DNA of 64,000 bases from the NCBI RefSeq assembly GCF_963678635.1, contig NC_087064.1, forward strand, positions 15,803,802-15,867,801, given 5' to 3'. Shown here in pieces: positions 1-8,800 of this stretch. Each line of letters opens with the position of its first letter. Position 1 is the stretch's first letter. The stretch comes from Symsagittifera roscoffensis. Taxonomy: Eukaryota; Xenacoelomorpha; Acoela; Convolutidae. The translations under genes and the position numbers were made by a program. The notes under the pieces are model-generated. The model saw only the letters and a list, made by a program, of their open reading frames with translations, did not search any database and was not told the origin of the DNA.

Positions 1-983
1 CTCGTTTGCGTCTGTCAGATGGAAGTTTTGGGTACTCTTAAAATGACATATCGGGTACAACTGAGCAATGCCGGAGTCCTTTTGCATGGTATCGACGCAC
101 GGACCACTAAGTGTCCTTAAGCCACCACCTGCTTGAAGTTTAACAGATGGCACATACAAATCAGGAAGTAAATTTTCTAAATACCATTTAAACGGATGGC
201 ATTGGAGTCTCTTACGCAACTCAACTCTCTCCGAAATATCTCCAGCATCAAGACTAACTAGCTCAGGATGTCGCAAGTAAACAATCTCTTTGTATTCGTC
301 TAACCAAACATCGGCCAAGCGTTTCTGGTTTATCGATAAATAGTTGTCAATGTGCGATTTATGCGGGGAACCCCTACGGAATAGATGACAAACATGTGAG
401 CAAGGTATAATTTCGAGACGTCCACCGCACATCCACGTTTTGAACGAAAGTTCTAGATTTTCAGCGCCCCAAACTTCGTACCCGGGATCGAATCTACCCA
501 ACTCTTCCCACCATCGTCTGGAGATAGAGAAAAGACAACCTGATATCGTTGGCATCCTGACAGGATCTGCTTTTGTTTTTAATAGTTTCCGTTCACGATC
601 GGGTAGGGCTCGCCAGCGTTGCAGTAGGTCCCATCCAAAAGTCCCTTGGCTATCAGTGGTTGGATTACCTGAGAACTCGAAGCCTTTGTCCACGATAGTA
701 TCATGAGCTGGAGCTGCAATCACCCTATAGTCCTGCTTGATCCGGTGTAGAAGAGGTTCCAGCCATCCGGGACCCACCTCGACGTGGGAATCGAAGAATA
801 CCAAGACATCCCCTGTGGCCTTGTCGCTGCCAGCCATTCTTGCTTTGATGAGCCCGAGGCGTCGACTGTTCCGAGTTAGTTTGACCATGGAAGGGAATAG
901 GAACTTGACCGCGGAAGGAAGGGTGTCCTTGATGTAAGTATGATCGCTGTGGTCGTCCACCAAAATGATTTCGTTTAGGTACT
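1..983 (-). CDS. Second copy of GalNAc-transferase last exon (partial)
   Basis: This stretch matches the last exon of the GalNAc-transferase at 49364-50346 with a constant offset of 49363. I count seven differences by eye, at 101, 225, 627, 715, 742, 769 and 799. Five are synonymous; 225 exchanges Val for Ile and 101 exchanges Leu for Pro just before the lectin domain. The frame is open throughout, and the splice acceptor (TTGTAG) at 984-989 is kept. The metal-binding DSH motif and the WGAENLE acceptor-site motif are present. The last 255 bases of the exon lie beyond the window start. No match to exons 1-3 is visible before the N gap, so this is either a 5'-truncated duplicate, a gene whose upstream exons lie elsewhere, or an assembly artefact. 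Confidence 0.85.
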
Positions 984-1560
984 CTACAATGAAACATAAC
1001 TTCAAGATAACTCGCCTTACTCCAAAATAAAATGTTTTCATTATCATTTGTGACAATAATCGACCCATAAATGTCCCATATTATAATGGATTTGGATGGA
1101 TTGTATTCTTACGAAAATAATCGAATATAATGACAATATAATTGATTTCATGGTTTTTATTTGCAACAATCATGGTTTATAATGACAACTTTTTGGAAAA
1201 CATTTTTCCATTGTAAGAGAATATTATCCAAGAAAATATGGTTCGAGAGTTCCATTAAAACGATAACCTTGTGCAGAAGTACTTGCGATACATCATCCAA
1301 ATAGCAATACAAGCTAGCAGACATGAAAAGGAAGTCCCTAAGTTCAAAAAAATTAAAAGACTCCAAAAAATATAATGCTTAGAAAAAATTCAAAATGTTG
1401 TCTGGTTTCATGTTTTCTTTGCGGAAAGCACGTCCAGAAACACAATCGGCAATAATTTATAAGGAAAACACGTCCAGAAACACAATATACAGCAATACAT
1501 GAAACTCAAAAATAAATAACTAGCGGCAACTCAGCCGACGAAGCTTAACTATTTTTCCGC
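984..1560 (-). repeat. Intron flank paralogous to 50347-51000
   Basis: The DNA beyond the duplicated exon is still alignable to the intron following 50347, but with many substitutions and indels, including an insertion of roughly 85 bases in the other copy near 50650-50760. The duplication therefore extends past the exon, while sequence divergence rises sharply at the exon boundary. Shared landmarks are the ATAATGGATTTGGATGGATTG stretch near 1085 and 50453 and the two CGTCCAGAAACACAA-like tracts near 1430 and 50905. No coding potential is seen. Confidence 0.7.
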
Positions 1561-2806
1561 AAAACCTGAAAAAAAAATGTTTCATGAAAAATAATTTCTA
1601 CTCTAAGAATTTTAGCATTTTGTGCGTTCCGGATTAAAGAATAAAACGCTTCGCTGGAGATGACCCAATTTAGGTCACTAAGCCGCTAAAATACAAACCA
1701 AAATCATTTAAGCCAAATAAAGCGAAAGAAAACAAAAACAGCAAAATATACCAGTTCAAGGCTTGTAAAATTCAAAAATGCAGGAGAAATTCAAACAAGA
1801 GGTTGACATTTTTTTGGAAAAGAATGTTTCCAGTTTAGAAAAAAAACAGTTCCACGTCAAATTTGAACCCACGACCTTTTCCGTCCCAGGCGTATTCTTC
1901 ATCTCCAGGTGCCGGATACGCCTCGAAGTTTGAACACATTTTGAGCCAAGATACAAGTGATTTTATTAAGCAAGTTGTTAACCCGAAAAAAAACTACAGA
2001 CCGATTTGATAACGATTGCTATTCGCAAAAAAAAAATTAAAAACGTCGAATATTTATTATGCGTTTGGCTCGATGCGGTTCAATTTAAACACGGATGTTG
2101 AGCAACATATCATGTCTTAAAAGAGGTATTAAAAACCATAATTCACTAAGCGGTCACCAAGCAGACAACCAGACAATACTTGAGCAAACAATTCTTTTAG
2201 CCCTCTCCCCTCCCCCCAGTTTACTCCCCCACCATTTAAGTTTACCCCCCCCCCCCTCGTTTACATTTACACGTACTTAGTCCTCGTTTACCCACCACAC
2301 CCCTTCCTCCCAGCCAGTTTACCACAACCGCTTTTCGCTCCCCCCTTTATGATTGAACACGGGGGGGTTTATTTATTGGTAGACTTTGAAAGAAGTTTTA
2401 TGATTGACACCCCTCAGTTTACCGCCCCCTCTTTATTTGGGGGGGGGGGGGGGAGGAAAAAAAACTTGAGGGAACGAAGTTGAGACATGGCATATAGTAA
2501 AACACATGGCATACATTTTGCAAACTTCCTGCAAAATTTGCAAATATTGTGCAAAAATAATCAAATTTAGTTCTAAAAAAAATGGTTTATAATCAATTAG
2601 AATGGATTATAATGGATTTTTATTTCGAAAATAATCAATCATAATGGATTATTTTGGCAAAATAGGTGATTTTGTGCCAAAAATATTGGATTATGATTAT
2701 TTTTTAAAAAAATAATCGATTATAATGGCATTATAATCGATTTCGTGGTCTGAATTTTGCATCTGTAACGGATTTTAATGGATTATTTTTGTCTCAGAAA
2801 TCCATT
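1561..2806. other. AT-rich non-coding DNA with C/G homopolymers
   Basis: I see no gene here. 2190-2460 contains long C-rich and G-rich runs, including an uninterrupted G run near 2436-2453. 2580-2806 holds imperfect repeats of a TAATGGATTATAATCGATT-type word that also occurs in the intron flanks near 1080 and 50450. The region ends at the assembly gap. Confidence 0.6.
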
Positions 2807-3006
2807 NNNNNNNNNNNNNNNNNNNNNNNNNNNNNNNNNNNNNNNNNNNNNNNNNNNNNNNNNNNNNNNNNNNNNNNNNNNNNNNNNNNNNNNNNNNNNN
2901 NNNNNNNNNNNNNNNNNNNNNNNNNNNNNNNNNNNNNNNNNNNNNNNNNNNNNNNNNNNNNNNNNNNNNNNNNNNNNNNNNNNNNNNNNNNNNNNNNNNN
3001 NNNNNN
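2807..3006. other. Assembly gap (200 N)
   Basis: Exactly 200 consecutive N, a typical fixed-size scaffold gap. The open frames that appear to run through it are artefacts. The true 5' LTR, leader and gag start of the adjacent LTR element are missing at this join, and the sequences on either side need not be contiguous. Confidence 0.98.
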
Positions 3007-3007
3007 A

Positions 3008-5800
3008 AGAAAGGTTGGACGGGCTACTAAGCAGCAAGAGTGGACCAAAAGAAGGAGAGCCGAACTCGGAGGTCCCAGCAGGGAACCGAGGGTGAACTTC
3101 AATGAAAGGAGGAAGACATATGGATCCACTAGAGGCAGGGGCAGTTCATCAGGCTATGCCACAAGGAGTAATACAGCATGGGGCCCGAACAGTAGAGCGA
3201 GTTCAACGGGGAACAAACAAACCTCGAACGAACGACCAACGCAAAGCACACATGCGACCGGGAGAAGCGATTCTGGCAACATGGGGCATACAAGCCCGAG
3301 GAGGAGTCACATGGGCCAAGCGGGAAACGCTCATGGTGATTCGGATTGTAGGGATGTACCGCACACAGAGCCTTCGACAAGGTGTGAGGACACTCAAGCG
3401 GGACACTCAAGGGATGCTACGGCTATGGCCACAGCATTTGAACCCCTGAACAGGTCTTTGGAGACATTCCTGACGCGGTTATCTAGAACCAATGAACGCA
3501 GTGAAAAGTCCAGAAGAGTCTTTAAGAAACCAAGATGCTACAAAGACGAATCTGATGGCTGCATTGATACCTGGATAGAGGTAATGAAGCTGCATTTCGA
3601 GGAAGAAGACTTGTCTGAGAGACAGGAATGCAGCGCGCTCACCAGCAACTTAGAAGGGACAGCCCTGAACTGTGTCATGGCCAAGAAACAGTATCAACGT
3701 GACACTGCTGAGAAAATCTTCGAAATTTTATTAAACCGTTTCGGATCAGGGGTGCAGGGGCACCAGGCGATGATGCGCTTCGAGAAACGGAGGCAACGAG
3801 AAGATGAAACAATAGACAAGTTTCTCGATGATTTGGAAATGCTGAGAAGACGCAGCCAACCGGATGAGTCAAACCGAAGGATGAACCTGGCCGTAGCCTC
3901 AAAATTCATCGATGGTGTGAAAAATGATGAACTTCGTACGATGCTAGCAACGCATTACACACCACTATCAACTAATGCACCAACACCGGAGGAGTTGAGG
4001 CTCAAATCGAAAGAGTATCTATTGCTGAAAACTCCTTCGAGATCTGGATATTACAAGAACAATTATGGCAATTTTAACAACGGACCAGCGAACCAAGGGA
4101 ACAATTGGTACAAACCGAGGGACGATATGGACAAGAGACGCTCTTGTGCTAATTGTAGTTCAACAGACCATCATGTGTCAGCATGCCCAGCTTATAAACA
4201 AGGCATGAAAGCAATAGGCTTTAGTCTCGAGGACGAAGATGCGTCAGAGTTGGAACATGAGGATTTCATGAGAGGAGTAATTGCGAAATTCGGCCCGAGG
4301 TGTTTCTTTTGCAACTTGGAAGGTCATTTTAAATCAGACTGTCCACAATTCTGGGATGCAGTGGCAGACATCAAGCATCCAAGGCATGAAGAAGCTTTAT
4401 CAGGAGTGAAAGCAAGCAAGGCTCGACTTTTAAACGAAGCAGAGGCACGCAGGAAGGACAAACCTCAAGAGCTGGCGGCAAAGAAAATGCAAGCGGTAAC
4501 AGGAGAAGCACGTGAACCGGAACCAGCAACTGCGGCCGATGACTTCAAGATCGATTATAAGGCAGCCGCAAAGGATGCTTTAAATAGAGTACAGCAGGAA
4601 TTGGTGACGAAAGAGATCGAACAAAAAGTGAAACTTGAACTGGAAAATGAAAAGCTTCAGGAGCAACTGAATACCTTCGAAGCAACGGAGTTCGAGGAGA
4701 CGAAAACACCAAGCAGTTTAGATATGAAACTTAAAGTGATCTCCGGTAAGAGGTTCGGCATGGCGCCGCAAGGAAAGAAGATACAGTCGATAATCTCAGT
4801 GGCTGGACACCAGGTAATAAGAAATTTGAGTGAACCATCAGAGTTCACTTTAATGCATTTGGACACATATGCAGATTATCTGAGGCAGGTGGAGCCACGC
4901 ACTGAGTCGAGAGCTGTGCGAGCACTACTAACGACGGGTGGCCCTCGCATGAAGAAACTTCATGGACGCTACTTGGAGGTCTATGGGCCGTATCAAATAA
5001 TGCTGAACGTGGATGGAATCAGCATCTACACCAGGACTTACATAACAACAGATGATGACCAAATGGGGCAGATCTATTTGGGTGAAGAGGAACTCAAAGT
5101 CCGCAGGATAGGCCATGACGCCATGATGGAACAAGACGCGGTACATATTGGATATGAAGCAGATGTGACAGCACACCTGCTTGACACCAACGGAACAAAA
5201 ATCGGAGTCACAGGGCTTCTGGACACAGGCGCGGTGGTAAGTGTGATGCCGATAAAAACCTGGGAGAGAATGGGCTTCACGCGGGAAGATTTGATTCCTA
5301 CGAATCTCCGACTAGCCGCCGCAAATCGAGGAGCTATCTACGTAGCCGGAAGAACACCGGTGACGGTCCTTCACATGGGAGGACGGAACCTTTGGATGAG
5401 CTTCCTGGTGGTAGAGAATCTGGACGACGCCGACCAATTCATCTTGGGCAGAGATTTTGTCAGGAACTTTGACGTGATGATTGACTTAAACAACGGTCTA
5501 ATACGGATTAGAAACCCGGACCGAAAGTATGTTAAGAGACCCATTAATAGGATAATAACAGATGAAAATAAGGTACCAGTTTTTTTGGATAGAAAAGTAA
5601 AGTTACAACCAGGACAAGCTGTAGTAGCGATTTTTAGAATGAGAAATTTAAATTCGTTAAGTGATAGCAAACAGGTTTGCTTAGTACCGAATCCAAATAG
5701 TCAGAGTTCGGTGATTTTAGGCCGGAGCTTCTCGGTAACGCGAAACGGACTGTGTGTCAGTGTGTTGTTGAACACACTGGACACCACGGTTTCAATCTAG
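3008..5800 (+). CDS. gag-pro: gag-protease polyprotein, N terminus missing
   Basis: The frame is open from the gap edge to a TAG at 5798-5800. The first 400 or so visible residues are basic and hydrophilic, followed by a helical capsid-like region near 3480-4000. Two CCHC zinc knuckles (C-X2-C-X4-H-X4-C) lie at 4145-4186 and 4301-4342 and should bind RNA. A charged, coiled-coil-prone stretch follows at about 4540-4680. The aspartic protease has its catalytic LLDTGA motif at about 5216-5233 and the flap/second-half motif ILGRDFVRNFDV near 5440-5475. The start is unknown because of the N run. The decayed relative at 22096-24275 has the same order. The following pol frame is in phase, separated only by the TAG. 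Confidence 0.88.
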   Translation, partial: RKVGRATKQQEWTKRRRAELGGPSREPRVNFNERRKTYGSTRGRGSSSGYATRSNTAWGPNSRASSTGNKQTSNERPTQSTHATGRSDSGNMGHTSPRRSHMGQAGNAHGDSDCRDVPHTEPSTRCEDTQAGHSRDATAMATAFEPLNRSLETFLTRLSRTNERSEKSRRVFKKPRCYKDESDGCIDTWIEVMKLHFEEEDLSERQECSALTSNLEGTALNCVMAKKQYQRDTAEKIFEILLNRFGSGVQGHQAMMRFEKRRQREDETIDKFLDDLEMLRRRSQPDESNRRMNLAVASKFIDGVKNDELRTMLATHYTPLSTNAPTPEELRLKSKEYLLLKTPSRSGYYKNNYGNFNNGPANQGNNWYKPRDDMDKRRSCANCSSTDHHVSACPAYKQGMKAIGFSLEDEDASELEHEDFMRGVIAKFGPRCFFCNLEGHFKSDCPQFWDAVADIKHPRHEEALSGVKASKARLLNEAEARRKDKPQELAAKKMQAVTGEAREPEPATAADDFKIDYKAAAKDALNRVQQELVTKEIEQKVKLELENEKLQEQLNTFEATEFEETKTPSSLDMKLKVISGKRFGMAPQGKKIQSIISVAGHQVIRNLSEPSEFTLMHLDTYADYLRQVEPRTESRAVRALLTTGGPRMKKLHGRYLEVYGPYQIMLNVDGISIYTRTYITTDDDQMGQIYLGEEELKVRRIGHDAMMEQDAVHIGYEADVTAHLLDTNGTKIGVTGLLDTGAVVSVMPIKTWERMGFTREDLIPTNLRLAAANRGAIYVAGRTPVTVLHMGGRNLWMSFLVVENLDDADQFILGRDFVRNFDVMIDLNNGLIRIRNPDRKYVKRPINRIITDENKVPVFLDRKVKLQPGQAVVAIFRMRNLNSLSDSKQVCLVPNPNSQSSVILGRSFSVTRNGLCVSVLLNTLDTTVSI
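5798..5800 (+). other. In-frame TAG between protease and RT
   Basis: The gag-protease frame and the pol frame are in the same phase and separated only by this TAG. The related element has CAG at the equivalent position (24313-24315), and the residues on both sides match between copies. This is either a C-to-T nonsense mutation in an originally continuous gag-pro-pol frame or a stop that is read through, as in gammaretroviruses. The flanking bases do not match a readthrough context that I recognise. Confidence 0.8.
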
Positions 5801-5830
5801 CGTGGAAAGAAGCTTGGTTACGCATTGCCG

Positions 5831-8800
5831 ATGAGGACCGACTATGAAGAGACACAAAACTTGAAGAAATATAGTGTGAAAGACTGTCCTTATCATGCAA
5901 ATAAAGATAAAATCTTAAAGAGAATTAATGAATTAAAATCTATTCGTAAATTGTTTTCAATGAAATCCGAAACGGACGACGGCTTATCAAGCTGCTCGAA
6001 TTTTCCGGAACGCCCCTCGTCATATGAACTAGATTCTGACAAACCGGTTTTGCCAGAAATAGAACATTTAAAAGGAAAAATAGGTGAGGGAGATTTTGAA
6101 AAATTGCGGGACCTCCTAAATCGGAACGCCGAGGTATTTTCAAAACATAAGGCGGATATAGGTTGTTGTAATTTCGTCGAACACGAAATCGAACTAGAAG
6201 AGGGCGCCGTTCCCCATAGGGAAGGCGCAAGGCGAATGACGCCACATAAATCGGAAGCGTGCCGAGCGGAAATAGAAATGTTGCTTGAATACGACATGAT
6301 AGAACCCTCGAAATCACCATGGGCTTGCGGAGTAGTAATGGCGAAAAAGAAAGGGGGGCAGCTTAGATTTTGTTGCGACTTTCGTTACTTGAACGCGGTA
6401 ACAATTAAAGACGCGTACCCGATACCGCGAATAGACGAGAGCCTATCCAAACTTGGTGATGCAAAGTTCTTCACCACATTGGACTTGGGTTCTGCCTTCT
6501 GGCAGGTTCCTCTGCGAAAGAAGGACAGGGAGAAAACAGGATTCGCGTGCGAATTGGGGTTGTACCAGTGGAAGAGGATGCCCTTCGGCTTGTGCAATGC
6601 AACAGCAACCTTTCAAAGGCTGATGGCTCAGGCTTTGACAGGAGTGACCAAAAAGTACGGGAATCTCTTGATGTGCTACGTGGATGACGTAGTCATAGTG
6701 ACACCAACCCTGGAGGATCACATTGATCGACTCGATGAGGTCTTCGGATGTATGAAAAGAGCAGGCTTGAAATGCAAACCATCGAAATGTGAAATCCTTA
6801 GGGATTCGATCAAGTACCTGGGAAGAATGGTGGACCGGCATGGTGTGAGGCCAGATCCAGAAGCAGTAGAGGCTGTGCTGACATGGAAAGCTCCTAGAAC
6901 GGACACACAGCTCATGAGCTTCCTAGGGTTTGCCAATTACTACCGTGAATTCATTAAAGGATATGCGGACAAGGTGTATCCGATGCAGAAGCTGATGCGC
7001 AACAAAGGGAAGAAGTTCGAATGGAACGATGAGGCACAAGTTGCTTTCGAGAACATAAAGCGGGAACTGTGCGAAGCGCCAGTGCTGGGCATGCCTACAG
7101 AAAAGGGCATGTATGTTCTCGACACAGACGCATCGGTGGTGGCCATCTCAGGAATATTGCATCAAGAGCAAGAATGGAACGGAAGAACAGTCCTCCGTCC
7201 CATTGCATACGGCAGCAAGGTCTTGAGTGACACAGAGATGAAATATGGCGCACCGAAAGCAGAAATGTTTGCAGTAGTCACCTTCGTGGAAAAGTACCGT
7301 GCATACTTGGGGAGCGCTCCCTTCAAGTTACGCGTGGACAACAGAGCGTTATCCTGGTTGAAGACCTACTCGATGGATCAGAGTTATATTGGTAGATGGA
7401 TAGTCAGATTGGATGGCTACCATATGATAATCGAACATAGGATGCGTGATAAACATCAGAATGCTGACAGTCTCAGCAAGAAAACTGAGTTCTATGAAAG
7501 ATTGGAGCAGAAGCAGGCCAATCAGGCGGAAGTAAAGGAGGGATTCTCGTTTCTGGACAAAGAAACTTATGAAGCGCTTCCCTTAACGAGATGGTTGGAT
7601 AAGTCTGGACATCCAATTCCAGGGCATCCTGAGTTACCTGTAGAGAAAGCAGCTGAGATAATGATCCTGTCCAAGGAGGATCCAGTCCCCTTAGATTTGT
7701 TGCTGCGCTCGAACCTGGTCCAGCAAGAACTCTCTCGCATGAATATAAACAGCCTCTCATTATTGGATAAAACGGTGCAAGTCACACCACAAGTAATGCG
7801 GATGCTGGGTGGATTGTTAGAAAGAGAAGTGACCAGAGATGACCCCGAGTGGACAGCAGCAGTGGCATCGCTAACAGTCAGTGAGAAAGTGAAAATCATG
7901 CCGTCCAGACAACAGCACGAGGAGAACAAGAGGGATTGTAGGACAATAGTTCAGCAACTAGTATCCTCAATACCCCAAGAGATTTTAACCAGTACTTCTT
8001 ACGGACGGAAAGAACAGGGGAGCAGCAAGCGAAAGAAAACCGTCACCTTTGTAGACCGGGAAAAAGAGGGTGAAGAGGTAGAACAAAATCTGCTGCAAGA
8101 CTATTTGTCCGGGGAGAAGGATGAGGAGAGAAACCAGCAATCACAAGATCAACACCCGGGACAAGTGAATTTGTCCGGGGAGTCCGAGATAGACGAGAAA
8201 ATTCCTGATGAGAAACAGGACCTAGAGAACAAAGTTTTGTACGGGGAGTTCAGATGGATGCGAAGGAAATACGGACATGATCTGGAGGAGCGTGCAGTCT
8301 CCAGCACAACACCTTCGACGGATGATAAGTCAGAAAGCTCGAGAATTAACACCTATTCAGACAGGGATTCGACCTCGGGATCAGAACTGTCAGAACTGGC
8401 GATACACACGCTACTAGTGGAAACTCGGGCGAGAAACCTGGACAGAGAGGTGTACCAGGATCCTGACAGTGATCGCTACCTAATACCAAGCGAAAGAGTC
8501 TTTGACAACGCAGCGGATGACTTAGAAACGATAGCGGTATCGAAACGTTCGATAAGCCTGTTGCCGCAGAAAGAGGTAGTCAGGACTGATCTTCAGCCGT
8601 TTCAACAAGAAACACAACCGTTGGCGAAGATTTGGTGCGTTAAGATGGAAGAAGACACACATCAGCCCAACGAGCTGAACAGTCAGATGAGAGTCATGAA
8701 GACGTACTTGAAGGCGAGATACAGACTCTCGGACCTTCTAAGGGCGCAGAGAAATGATCGCATGACAAGCAACCTAAAAAGGTGGATAGAAAACGGTGCA

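Noticed and set aside
440-937. Plus-strand open frames inside the left GalNAc-transferase exon, and the same at 49803-50300
   Set aside because: They are shadows of the minus-strand coding exon, whose frame carries all family motifs.
2778-3129. Open frames running through the N block on both strands
   Set aside because: They are artefacts of unknown bases. Only the plus-strand frame from 3008 onward has real coding content.
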